Below, piece by piece: positions 19,895 through 33,541 of a DNA stretch of 60,000 nt; the stretch's first letter is position 1; the number at the start of each line of letters is the position of its first letter. The notes beneath the pieces were generated by a model, which worked only from the letters and a program-made list of their open reading frames with translations, searched no databases and was not told the origin of the DNA. The position numbers and the translations under genes are program-made. Location: assembly GCF_910592395.1 (NCBI RefSeq), contig NC_088319.1, positions 7,690,001 through 7,750,000 of the forward strand, read 5' to 3'. The DNA comes from Lineus longissimus. Its lineage: Eukaryota; Nemertea; Pilidiophora; Heteronemertea; Lineidae.

Positions 19895-22800
19895 GAGCGT
19901 GATCGGTTGCGACGAGCGTCATCGCCGGCCGACTTTCATCGCCTGTAGCGTAATATTGCTAGTGTAATGACAACTAATCATCGCAAAATCTCGAAATTGC
20001 AGTCTCAGTTTGTCCAATCGAGCATCTCGACTCTGCATAACCAAAATGAGCGTGATTTGACGAGACGAGCGCCATAACAACCGACTTTCATCGCCAGTAG
20101 TGTAATATTGCTAGTCTAATGACAAGTAATCATCGCAGAATCTCAAAATTGCGGTCTCAGTTTGACCATAGGTCATCTCGACTCTGCATAACCAAAATGA
20201 GCGTGATTGGTCGCGACGAGCGCCATCGCCGACCGACTTTCATCGCCAGTAGTGTAATATCGCTACCGAATGAAAACTTATCATCGCAGAATCTCAAAAT
20301 TACGGTCTTAGTTGACCATTGGTCATCTCGTCTCTGCATAACCAAAATGAGCGTGATTGGACGCGACGAGTGCCTTCGCCGACCGACTTTCATCGCCAGT
20401 AGTGTAATATTGCTAGTCTAATGGCAAGTAATCATCGCAGAATCTCGAAATTGCGGTCTCAGATTGTCAAATCGGTTATGTCGACTCTGTATAACCAAAA
20501 TGAGCGTGATCGGTCGCGACGAGCGTTATCGCCGACCGACTTTCATCGCCAGTAGCGTAATATTGCTAGTCTAATGACAACTAATCATCGTAGAATCTCG
20601 AAATTGTGTTCTCAGTTTGACCATAGGTCATCTCGACTCTGCATAACCAATGTGAGCGTGATTGGACGCGATAAGCGCCATCGCCGACCGACTTTCATCG
20701 CCAGTAGTGTAATATTGCTGGTCTAATGACAACTAATCATCGCAGAATCTCAAAATTGCGGTCTCAGTTTGACCATAGGTCATTTTGACTCTGCATAACC
20801 AAAGTGAGCGTGATCGGTCGAGACGATCGTCATCGCCGACCGACTTTCATCGCCTGTAGTGTAATATTGCTAGTCTAATGACAAACATTCATCGCAGAAT
20901 CTCGATATTGCCGTCTCAGTTCATCCAATTGAGAATCTCGACTCTGTATAACCAAAATGAGCATGATCGGTCGCGACAAGCGCTATCGCCGACTGACTTT
21001 CATCGCCAGTAGCGTAATATTGCTAGTCTAATGACAACTAATCATCGTAAAATCTCGAAATTGTGTTCTCAGTTTGACCATAGGTCATCTCGACTCTGCA
21101 TAACCAATGTGAGCGTGATTGGACGCGACGAGCGACATCGCCGACCGACTTTCATCGCCAGTAGTGTAATATTGCTGGTCTAACGACAACTAATCATCGC
21201 AGAATCTCAAAATTGCGGTCTCAGTTTGACCATAGGTCATTTCGACTCTGCATAACCAAAGTGAGCGTGATCGGTCGCGACGAGCGCATCGCCGACCGAC
21301 TTTCATCTCCTATAGTGTAATATTGCTAGTCTAATGGCAAGTAATTATCGCAGAATCTCGAAATTGCGGTCTCAGTTTGACCATAGGTCATTTCGACTCT
21401 GCATAACCAAAGTGAGCGTGATCGGTCGCGACGAGCGTCATCGCCGACCGACTTTCATCGCCTGTAGCGTAATATTGCTAGTGTAATGACAACTAATCAT
21501 CGCAAAATCTCGAAATTGCAGTCTCAGTTTGTCCAATCGAGCATCTCGACTCTGCATAACCAAAATGAGCGTGATTTGACGCGACGAGCGCCATCGCCGA
21601 CCGACTTTCATCGCCAGTAGTGTAATATTGCTAGTCTAATGACAAATAATCATCGCAGAATCTCAAAATTGCGGTCTCAGTTTGTCAAATCGGTCATGTC
21701 GACTCTGTATAACCAAAATGAGCGTGATCGGTCGCGACGAGCGTTATCGCCGAACAACTTTCATCGCCAGTAGCGTAATATTGCTAGTCTAATGACAACT
21801 AATTATTGTAGAATCTCGAAATTGTGTTCTCAGTTTGACCATAGGTCATCTCAACTCTGCATAACCAATGTGAGCGTGATTGGACGCGATAAGCGCCATC
21901 GCCGACTGACTTTCATCGCCAGTAGTGTAATATTGCTGGTCTGATGACAACTAATCATCGCAGAATCTCAAAATTGCGGTGTCAGTTTGACCATAGGTCA
22001 TTTTGACTCTGCATAACCAAAGTGAGCGTGATCGGTCGCGACGATCGTCATCGCCGACCGACTTTCATCACCTGTAGTGTAATATTGCTAGTCTAATGAC
22101 AAACATTCATCGCAGAATCTCGATATTGCCGTCTCAGTTCATCCAATTGAGAATCTCGACTCTGTATAACCAAACTGAGCATGATCGGTCGCGACAAGCG
22201 CTATCGCCGACCGACTTTCATCGCCAGTAGCGTAATATTGCTAGTCTAATGACAACTAATCATCGTAGAATCTCGAAATTGTGTTCTCAGTTTGACCATA
22301 GGTCATCTCGACTCTGCATAACCAATGTGAGCGTGATTGGACGCGACGAGCGCCATCGCCGACCGACTTTCATCGCCAGTAGTGTAATATTGCTGGTCTA
22401 ATGACAACTTATCATCGCAGAATCTCAAAATTGCGGTCTCAGTTTGACCATAGGTCATTTCGACTCTGCATAACCAAAGTGAGCGTGATCGGTCTCGACG
22501 AGCGCATCGCCGACCGACTTTCATCTCCTATAGTGTAATATTGCTAGTCTAATGGCAAGTAATTATCGCAGAATCTCGAAATTGCGGTCTCAGTTTGACC
22601 ATAGGTCATTTCAACTCTGCATAACCAAAGTGAGCGTGATCGGTCGCGACGAGCGTCATCGCCGACCGACTTTCATCGCCTGTAGCGTAATATTGCTAGT
22701 GTAATGACAACTAATCATCGCAGAATCTCGATATTGCCGTCTCAGTTCATCCAATTGAGAATCTCGACTCTGTATAACCAAAATGAGCATGATCGGTCGC

Positions 22801-23087
22801 GACAAGCGCATCGCCGACCGACTTTCATCTCCTATAGTGTAATATTGCTAGTCTAATGGCAAGTAATTATCGCAGAATCTCGAAATTGCGGTCTCAGTTT
22901 GACCATAGATCATCTCGACTCTGCATAACCAATGTGAGCGTGATTGGAAGCGACGAGCGCATCGCCGACCGACTTTCATCGCCTGTAGTGTAATATTGCC
23001 AGTCTTATGGCAAGTAATCATCGCAGAATCTCGAAATTGCGGTCTCAGTTTGTCCAATTGAGAATTTTGACTATGTATAACCAAAGT
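19895..23087 (+). repeat. Satellite higher-order repeat of 3193 bp, copy 1
   Basis: A block of about 21 monomers that is repeated immediately downstream with an offset of 3193 bp. Diagnostic variants such as 'gccataacaaccgac' (20072 and 23265) and the 'cgctaccgaatgaaaac' monomer (20262 and 23455) recur at this spacing. Differences are single scattered bases. An older 1519-bp (10-monomer) periodicity links 18600 to 20119. Confidence 0.85.
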
Positions 23088-26000
23088 GAGCGTGATCGGT
23101 CGCGACGAGCATCATCGCCGACCGACTTTCATCGCCTGTAGCGTAATATTGCTAGTGTAATGACAACTAATCATCGCAAAATCTCGAAATTGCAGTCTCA
23201 GTTTGTCCAATCGAGCATCTCGACTTTGCATAACCAAAATGAGCGTGATTTGACGAGACGAGCGCCATAACAACCGACTTTCATCGCCAGTAGTGTAATA
23301 TTGCTAGTCTAATGACAAGTAATCATCGCAGAATCTCAAAATTGCGGTCTCAGTTTGACCATAGGTCATCTCGACTCTGCATAACCAAAATGAGCGTGAT
23401 TGGTCGCGACGAGCGCCATCGCCGACCGACTTTCATCGCCAGTAGTGTAATATCGCTACCGAATGAAAACTTATCATCACAGAATCTCAAAATTACGGTC
23501 TTAGTTGACCATTGGTCATCTCGTCTCTGCATAACCAAAATGAGCGTGATTGGACGCGACGAGTGCCTTCGCCGACCGACTTTCATCGCCAGTAGTGTAA
23601 TATTGCTAGTCTAATGGCAAGTAATCATCGCAGAATCTCGAAATTGCGGTCTCAGATTGTCAAATCGGTTATGTCGACTCTGTATAACCAAAATGAGCGT
23701 GATCGGTCGCGACGAGCGTTATCGCCGACCGACTTTCATCGCCAGTAGCGTAATATTGATAGTCTAATGACAACTAATCATCGTAGAATCTCGAAATTGT
23801 GTTCTCAGTTTGACCATAGGTCATCTCGACTCTGCATAACCAATGTGAGCGTGATTGGACGCGATAAGCGCCATCGCCGACCGACTTTCATCGCCAGTAG
23901 TGTAATATTGCTGGTCTAATGACAACTAATCATCGCAGAATCTCTAAATTGCGGTCTCAGTTTGACCATAGGTCATTTTGACTCTGCATAACCAAAGTGA
24001 GCGTGATCGGTCGAGACGATCGTCATCGCCGACCGACTTTCATCGCCTGTAGTGTAATATTGCTAGTCTAATGACAAACATTCATCGCAGAATCTCGATA
24101 TTGCCGTCCCAGTTCATCCAATTGAGAATCTCGACTCTGTATAACCAAAATGAGCATGATCGGTCGCGACAAGCGCTATCGCCGACTGACTTTCATCGCC
24201 AGTAGCGTAATATTGCTAGTCTAATGACAACTAATCATCGTAGAATCTCGAAATTGTGTTCTCAGTTTGACCATAGGTCATCTCGACTCTGCATAACCAA
24301 TGTGAGCGTGATTGGACGCGACGAGCGACATCGCCGACCGACTTTCATCGCCAGTAGTGTAATATTGCTGGTCTAACGACAACTAATCATCGCAGAATCT
24401 CAAAATTGCGGTCTCAGTTTGACCATAGGTCATTTCGACTCTGCATAACCAAAGTGAGCGTGATCGGTCGCGACGAGCGCATCGCCGACTGACTTTCATC
24501 TCCTATAGTGTAATATTGCTAGTCTAATGGCAAGTAATTATCGCAGAATCTCGAAATTGCGGTCTCAGTTTGACCATAGGTCATTTCGACTCTACATAAC
24601 CAAAGTGAGCGTGATCGGTCGCGACGAGCGTCATCGCCGACCGACTTTCATCGCCTGTAGCGTAATATTGCTAGTGTAATGACAACTAATCATCGCAAAA
24701 TCTCGAAATTGCAGTCTCAGTTTGTCCAATCGAGCATCTCGACTCTGCATAACCAAAATGAGCGTGATTTGACGCGACGAGCGCCATCGCCGACCGACTT
24801 TCATCGCCAGTAGTGTAATATTGCTAGTCTAATGACAAGTAATCATCGCAGAATCTCAAAATTGCGGTCTCAGTTTGTCAAATCGGTCATGTCGACTCTG
24901 TATAACCAAAATGAGCGTGATCGGTCGCGACGAGCGTTATCGCCGAACAACTTTCATCGCCAGTAGCGTAATATTGCTAGTCTAATGACAACTAATTATT
25001 GTAGAATCTCGAAATTGTGTTCTCAGTTTGACCATAGGTCATCTCAACTCTGCATAACCAATGTGAGCGTGATTGGACGCGATAAGCGCCATCGCCGACC
25101 GACTTTCATCGCCAGTAGTGTAATATTGCTGGTCTGATGACAACTAATCATCGCAGAATCTCAAAATTGCGGTGTCAGTTTGACCATAGGTCATTTTGAC
25201 TCTGCATAACCTAAGTGAGCGTGATCGGTCGCGACGATCGTCATCGCCGACCGACTTTCATCACCTGTAGTGTAATATTGCTAGTCTAATGACAAACATT
25301 CATCGCAGAATCTCGATATTGCCGTCTCAGTTCATCCAATTGAGAATCTCGACTCTGTATAACCAAACTGAGCATGATCGGTCGCGACAAGCGCTATCGC
25401 CGACCGACTTTCATCGCCAGTAGCGTAATATTGCTAGTCTAATGACAACTAATCATCGTAGAATCTCGAAATTGTGTTCTCAGTTTGACCATAGGTCATC
25501 TCGACTCTGCATAACCAATGTGAGCGTGATTGGAGGCGACGAGCGCCATCGCCGACCGACTTTCATCGCCAGTAGTGTAATATTGCTGGTCTAATGACAA
25601 CTTATCATCGCAGAATCTCAAAATTGCGGTCTCAGTTTGACCATAGGTCATTTCGACTCTGCATAACCAAAGTGAGCGTGATCGGTCTCGACGAGCGCAT
25701 CGCCGACCGACTTTCATCTCCTATAGTGTAATATTGCTAGTCTAATGGCAAGTAATTATCGCAGAATCTCGAAATTGCGGTCTCAGTTTGACCATAGGTC
25801 ATTTCAACTCTGCATAACCAAAGTGAGCGTGATCGGTCGCGACGAGCGTCATCGCCGACCGACTTTCATCGCCTGTAGCGTAATATTGCTAGTGTAATGA
25901 CAACTAATCATCGCAGAATCTCGATATTGCCGTCTCAGTTCATCCAATTGAGAATCTCGACTCTGTATAACCAAAATGAGCATGATCGGTCGCGACAAGC

Positions 26001-26440
26001 GCATCGCCGACCGACTTTCATCTCCTATAGTGTAATATTGCTAGTCTAATGGCAAGTAATTATCGCAGAATCTCGAAATTGCGGTCTCAGTTTGACCATA
26101 GATCATCTCGACTCTGCATAACCAATGTGAGCGTGATTGGAAGCGACGAGCGCATCGCCGACCGACTTTCATCGCCTGTAGTGTAATATTGCCAGTCTTA
26201 TGGCAAGTTATTATCGCAAAATCTCGAAATTGCGGTCTCAGTTTGTCCAATTGAGAATTTTGACTATGTATAACCAAAGTGAGCGTGATCGGTCGCGACG
26301 AGCATCATCGCCGACCGACTTTCATCGCCTGTAGCGTAATATTGCTAGTGTAATGACAACTAATCATCGCAAAATCTCGAAATTGCAGTCTCAGTTTCTC
26401 CAATCGAGCATCTCGACTCTGCATAACCAAAATGAGCGTG
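23088..26440 (+). repeat. Satellite higher-order repeat of 3193 bp, copy 2
   Basis: Second copy of the 21-monomer block. Similarity to copy 1 or its edge fades near 26400, where 'gattcgacgcgacg' replaces 'gatttgacgagacg' and a small internal duplication 'gccgaccgacatc' appears at about 26464. Confidence 0.8.
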
Positions 26441-29400
26441 ATTCGACGCGACGAGCGCCATCGCCGACCGACATCGCCGACCGACTTTCATCGCCAGTAG
26501 TGTAATATTGCTAGTCTAATGACAAGTAATCATCGCAGAATCTCAAAATTGCGGTCTCAGTTTGACCATAGGTCATCTCGACTCTGCATAACCAAAATGA
26601 GCGTGATTGGACGCGACGAGCGCCATCGCCGTTCGATTTTCATCGCCAGTAGTGTAATATTGCTGGTCTAATGACAACTAATCATCGCAGAATCTCAAAA
26701 TTGCGGTCTCAGTTTGACCATAGGTCATTTCGACTCTGCATAACCAAAGTGAGCGTGATCGGTCGCGACGAGCGCATCGCCGACCGACTTTCATCGCCTA
26801 TAGTGTAATATTGCTAGTCTAATGGCAAGTAATCATCGCAGAATCTCGAAATTGCGGTCTCAGTTTGACCATAGGTCATTTCGACTCTGCATAACCAAAG
26901 TGAGCGTGATCGGTCGCAACGAGCGCCATCGCCGACCGACTTTCATCGCCTGTAGTGTAATATTGCTAGTCTAATGGCAAGTAATCATCGCTGAATCTCG
27001 AAATTGCGGTCTCAGATTGTCAAATTGGTCATCTCGACTCTGCATTACAAAATATGTTGTGTAATATTGCTATTCTAATGACAACTTATCATCGCAGAAT
27101 CTTGAAATTGCGGTCTCAGTTTGACCATAGGTCATTTCGACTCTGCATAACCAAAGTGTGCGTGATCGGTCGCGACGAGCGCATCGCCGACCGACTTTCA
27201 TCGCCAGTAGTGTAATATTGCTAGTCTAATGACAAACATTCATCGCAGAATCTCGAAATTGCCGTCTCAGTTCATCCAATTGAGAATCTCGACTCTGTAT
27301 AACCAAAATGAGCGTGATCGGTCACGACAAGCGCTATCGCCGACCGACTTTCATCGCCAGTAGCGTAAATATTGCTAGTTTAATGACAACTAATCATCGT
27401 AGAATCTCGAAATTGTGTTCTCAGTTTGACCATAGGTCATCTCGACTCTGCATAACCAAAGTGAGCGTGATCGGTCGCGACGAGCGCATCGCCGACCGAC
27501 TTTCATCGCCTATAGTGTAATATTGCTAGTCTAATGGCAAGTAATCATCGCAGAATCTCGAAATTGCGGTCTCAGTTTGACCATAGGTCATTTCAACTCT
27601 GCATAACCAAAGTGAGCGTGATCGGTCGCGACGAGCGTCATCGCCGACCGACTTTCATCGCCTGTAGCGTAATATTGCTAGTGTAATGACAACTAATCAT
27701 CGCAAAATCTCGAAATTTCAGTCTCAGTTTGTCCAATCGAGCATCTCGACTCTGCATAACCAAAATGAGCGTGATTTGACGCGACGAGCGCCATCGCCGA
27801 CCGACTTTCATCGCCAGTAGTGTAATATTGCTAGTCTAATGACAAATAATCATCGCAGAATCTCAAAATTGCGGTCTCAGTTTGACCATAGGTCATCTCG
27901 ACTCTGCATAACCAAAATGAGCGTGATTGGTCGCGACGAGCGCCATCGCCGACCGACTTTCATCGCCAGTAGTGTAATATCGCTACCGAATGAAAACTTA
28001 TCATCGCAGAATCTCAAAATTACGGTCTTAGTTGACCATTGGTCATCTCGTCTCTGCATAACCAAAATGAGCGTGATTGGAAGCGACGAGCGCCATCGCC
28101 GACCGACTTTCATCGCCAGTAGTGTAATATTGCTAGTCTAATGGCAAGTAATCATCGCAGAATCTCGAAATTGCGGTCTCAGATTGTCAAATCGGTCATA
28201 TCGACTCTGTATAACCAAAATGAGCGTGATCGGTCGCGACGAGCGTTATCGCCGACCGACTTTCATCGCCAGTAGCTTAATATTGCAAGTCTAATGACAA
28301 CTAATCATCGTAGAATCTCGAAATTGTGTTCTCAGTTTGACCATAGGTCATCTCGACTCTGCATAACCAATGTGAGCGTGATTGGACGCGATGAGCGCCA
28401 TCGCCGACCGACTTTCATCGCCAGTAGTGTAATATTGCTGGTCTAATGACAACTAATCATCGCAGAATCTCAAAATTGCGGTCTCAGTTTGACCATAGGT
28501 CATTTTGACTCTGCATAACCAAAGTGAGCGTGATCGGTCGCGACGATCGTCATCGCCGACCGACTTTTATCGCCTGTAGTGTAATATTGCTAGTCTAATG
28601 GCAAGTAATCATCGCTGAATCTCGAAATTGCGGTCTCAGATTGTCAAATTGGTCATCTCGACTCTGCATTACAAAATATGTAGTGTAATATTGCTGGTCT
28701 AATGACAACTTATCATCGTAGAATCTCGAAATTGCTGTTTCAGTTTGACCATAGGTCATTTCGACTCTGCATAACCAAAGTGAGCGTGATCGGTCGCGAC
28801 GAGCGCCATCGCCAACCGACTTTCATCGCCAGTAGTATAATATTGCTAGTCTAATGACAAACATTCATCGCAGAATCTCGAAATTGCCGTCTCAGTTCAT
28901 CCAATTGAGAATCTCGACTCTGTATAACCAAAATGAGCGTGATCGGTCGCGACAAGCGCTATCGCCGACCGACTTTCATCGCCAGTAGCGTAATATTGCT
29001 AGTCTAATGACAACTAATCATCGTAGAATCTCAAAATTGTGTTCTCAGTTTGACCATAGGTCATCTCGACTCTGCATAACCAAAGTGAGCGTGATTGGAC
29101 GCGACAAACGCCATCGCCGACCGACTTTCTTCGCCAGTAGTGTAATATTGCTGGTCTAATGACAAGTAATCATCGCAGAATCTCAAAATTGCGGTCTCAG
29201 TTTGACCATAGGTCATCTCGTCTCTGCATAACCAAAGTGAGCGTGATTGGACGCGACAAACGCCATTGCCGTCCGACTTTCATCGCCAGTAGTGTAATAT
29301 TGCTGGTCTAATGACAACTAATCATTGCTGAATCGCAAAATTGCGGTTTTCAGTTTGACCATAGGTCATTTCGACTCTGCATAACCAAAGTGAGCGTGAT

Positions 29401-30902
29401 CGGTCGCGACGAGCGCATCGCCGACCGACTTTCATCGCCTGTAGTGTAATATTGCTAGTCTAATGGCAAGTAATTATCGCAAAATCTCGAAATTGCGGTC
29501 TCAGTTTGTCCAATTGAGAATCTTGACTATGTATAACCAAAATGAGCGTGATCGGTCGCGACAAGCGCTATCGCCGACCGACTTTCATCGCCAGTAGCGT
29601 AATATTGCTAGTCTAATGACAACCAATCATCGTAGAATCTCGAAATTGTTTCTCAGTTTGACCATAGGTCATCTCGACTCTGCATAACCAATGCGAGCGT
29701 GATTGGACGCGACGAGCGCCATCGCCGACCGACTTTCATCGCCAGTAGTGTAATATTGCTGGTCTAATGACAACTTATCATCGCAGAATCTCAAAATTGC
29801 GGTCTCAGTTTGACCATAGGTCATTTTGACTCTGCATAACCAAAGTGAGCGTGATCGGTCACGACGAGCGCATCGCCGACCGACTTTCATCGCCTATAGT
29901 GTAATATTGCTAGTCTAATGGCAAGTAATCATCGCATAATCTCGAAATTGCGGTCTCAGTTTGACCATAGGTCATTTCGACTCTGCATAACCAAAGTGAG
30001 CGTGATCGGTCGCGACGACGTCATCGCCGACCGACTTTCATCGCCTGTAGCGTAATATTGCTAGTGTAATGACAACTAATCATCGCAAAATCTCGAAATT
30101 GCAGTCTCAGTTTGTCCAATCGAGCATCTCGACTCTGCATCACCAAAATGAGCGTGATTCGACGCGACGAGCGCCATCGCCGACCGACTTTCATCGCCAG
30201 TAGTGTAATATTGCTAGTCTAATGGCAAGTAATAATCGCAGAATCTCGAAATTGCGGTCTCAGATTGTCAAATCGGTCATGTCGACTCTGTATAACCAAA
30301 ATGAGCGTGATCGGTCGCGACGAGCGTTATCGCCGACCGACTTTCATCGCCAGTAGCGTAATATTGCTAGTCTAATGACAACTAATCATCGTAGAATCTC
30401 GAAATTGTGTTCTCAGTTTGACCATAGGTCATCTCGACTCTGCATAACCAATGTGAGCGTGATTGGACGCAATAAGCGCCATCGCCGACCGACTTTCATC
30501 GCCAGTAGTGTAATATTGCTGGTCTAATGACAACTAATCATCGCAGAATCTCAAAATTGCGGTCTCAGTTTGACCATAGGTCATTTTGACTCTGCATAAC
30601 CAAAGTGAGCGTGATCGGTCGCGACGATCGTCATCGCCGACCGACTTTCATCGCCTGTAGTGTAATATTGCTAGTCTAATGGCAAGTAATCATCGCTGAA
30701 TCTCGAAATTGCAGTCTCAGATTGTCAAATTGGTCATCTCGACTCTGCATTACAAAATATGTAGTGTAATATTGCTGGTCTAATGACAACTTATCATCGT
30801 AGAATCTCGAAATTGCGGTCTCAGTTTGACCATAGGTCATTTCGACTCTGCATAACCAAAGTGAGCGTGATTGGTCGCGACGAGCGCCATCGCCGACCGA
30901 CT

Positions 30903-33541
30903 TTCATCGCCAGTAGTATAATATTGCTAGTCTAATTGCAAGTAATCATCGCTGAATCTCGAAATTGCGGTCTCAGATTGCCAAATTGGTCATCTCGACT
31001 CTGCATTACAAAATATGTAGTGTAATATTGCTGGTCTAATGACAACTTATCATCGTAGAATCTCGAAATTGCGGTCTCAGTTTGACCATAGGTCATTTCG
31101 ACTCTGCATAACCAAAGTGAGAGTGATCGGTCGCGACGAGTGCCATCGCTAACCGACTTTCATCGCCAGTAGTATAATATTGCTAGTCTAATGACAAACA
31201 TTCATCGCAGAATCTCGAAATTGCCGTCTCAGTTCATCCAATTGAGAATCTCGACTCTGTACAACCAAAATGAGCGTGTTCGGTCGCGACAAGCGCTATC
31301 GCCGACCGACTTTCATCGCCAGTAGCATAATATTGCTAGTTTAATGACAACTAATCATCGTAGAATCTCGAAATTGTGTTCTCAGTTTGACCATAGGTCA
31401 TCTCGACTCTGCATAACCAAAGTGAGCGTGATTGGACGCGACAAGCGCTATCGCCGACCGACTTTCATCGCCAGTAGCGTAATATTGCTAGTCTAATGAC
31501 AACTAATCATCGTAGAATCTCGAAATTGTGGTCTCAGTTTGACCATAGGTCATCTCGACTCTGCATAACCAAAGTGAGCGTGATTGGACGCGACAAACGC
31601 CATCGCCGACCGACTTTCATCGCCAGTAGTGTAATATTGCCGGTCTAATGACAACTAATCATCGCAGAATCTCAAAATTGCGGTCTCAGTTTGACCATAG
31701 GCCATTTCGTCTCTGCATAACCAAAGTGAGCGTGATCGGTCGCGACGAGGGCATCGCCGACCGACTTTCATCGCCTGTAGTGTAATATTGCTAGTCTAAT
31801 GGAAAGTAATTATCGCGAAATCTCGAAATTGCGGTCTCAGTTTGTCCAATTGAGAATCTTGACTATGTATAACCAAAATGAGCGTGATCGGTTGCGACAA
31901 GCGCTATCGCCGACCGACTTTCATCGCCAGTAGCGTAATATTGCTAGTCTAATGACAACCAATCATCGTAGAATCTCGAAATTGTTTCTCAGTTTGACCA
32001 TAGGTCATCTCGACTCTGCATAACCAATGTGAGCGTGATTGGACGCGACGAGCGCCATCGCCGACCGACTTTCATCGCCAGTAGTGTAATATTGCTGGTC
32101 TAATGACAACTAATCATCGCAGAATCTCAAAATTGCGGTCTCAGTTTGACCATAGGTCATTTTGACTCTGCATAACCAAAGTGAGCGTGATCGGTCGCGA
32201 CGATCGTCATCGCCGACCGACTTTCATCGCCAGTAGTATAATATTGCTAGTCTAATTGCAAGTAATCATCGCTGAATCTCGAAATTGCGGTCTCAGATTG
32301 CCAAATTGGTCATCTCGACTCTGCATTACAAAATATGTAGTGTAATATTGCTGGTCTAATGACAACTTATCATCGTAGAATCTCGAAATTGCGGTCTCAG
32401 TTTGACCATAGGTCATTTCGACTCTGCATAACCAAAGTGAGAGTGATCGGTCGCGACGAGCGCCATCGCTAACCGACTTTCATCGTCAGTAGTATAATAT
32501 TGCTAGTCTAATGACAAACATTCATCGCAGAATCTCGAAATTGCCGTCTCAGTTCATCCAATTGAGAATCTCGACTCTGTATAACCAAAATGATCGTGAT
32601 CGGTCGCGACAAGCGCTATCGCCGACCGACTTTCATCGCCAGTAGCATAATATTGCTAGTTTAATGACAACTAATCATCGTAGAATCTCGAAATTGTGTT
32701 CTCAGTTTGACCATAGGTCATCTCGACTCTGCATAACCAAAGTGAGCGTGATTCGACGCGACAAGCGCTATCGCCGACCGACTTTCATCGCCAGTAGCGT
32801 AATATTGCTAGTCTAATGACAACTAATCATCGTAGAATCTCGAAATTGTGTTCTCAGATTAACCATAGGTCATCTCGACTCTGCATAACCAAAGTGAGCG
32901 TGATTGGACGCGACAAACGCCATCGCCGACCGACTTTCATCGCCAGTAGTGTAATATTGCCGGTCTAATGACAACTAATCATCGCAGAATCTCAAAATTG
33001 CGGTCTCAGTTTGACCATAGGTCATTTCGACTCTGCATAACCAAAGTGAGCGTGATCGGTCGCGACGAGCGCATCGCCGACCGACTTTCATCGCCTGTAG
33101 TGTAATATTGCTAGTCTAATGGCAAGTAATTATCGCGAAATCTCGAAATTGCGGTCTCAGTTTGTCCAATTGAGAATCTTGACTATGTATAACCGAAATG
33201 AGCGTGATCGGTTGCGACAAGCGCTATCGCCGACCGACTTTCATCGCCAGTAGCGTAATATTGCTAGTCTAATGACAACCAATCATCGTAGAATCTCGAA
33301 ATTGTTTCTCAGTTTGACCATAGGTCATCTCGACTCTGCATAACCAATGTGAGCGTGATTGGACGCGACGAGCGCCATCGCCGACCGACTTTCATCGCCA
33401 GTAGTGTAATATTGCTGGTCTAATGACAACTAATCATCGCAGAATCTCAAAATTGCGGTCTCAGTTTGACCATAGGTCATTTTGACTCTGCATAACCAAA
33501 GTGAGCGTGATCGGTCGCGACGATTGTCATCGCCGACCGAC
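30903..33541 (+). repeat. Satellite higher-order duplication of 1320 bp (two copies)
   Basis: 30903-32222 and 32223-33541 match with a constant 1320-bp offset, including rare variants such as 'tctaattgcaagtaatcatcg' (30932 and 32252), 'gtgagagtgatcgg' and the shortened 'cattacaaaatatgtagtg' monomer. The copies diverge at 33548, where 'gcctgtagtg' replaces 'gccagtagta'. A further 2-monomer duplication of about 302 bp occurs at 36665-37270. Confidence 0.85.
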
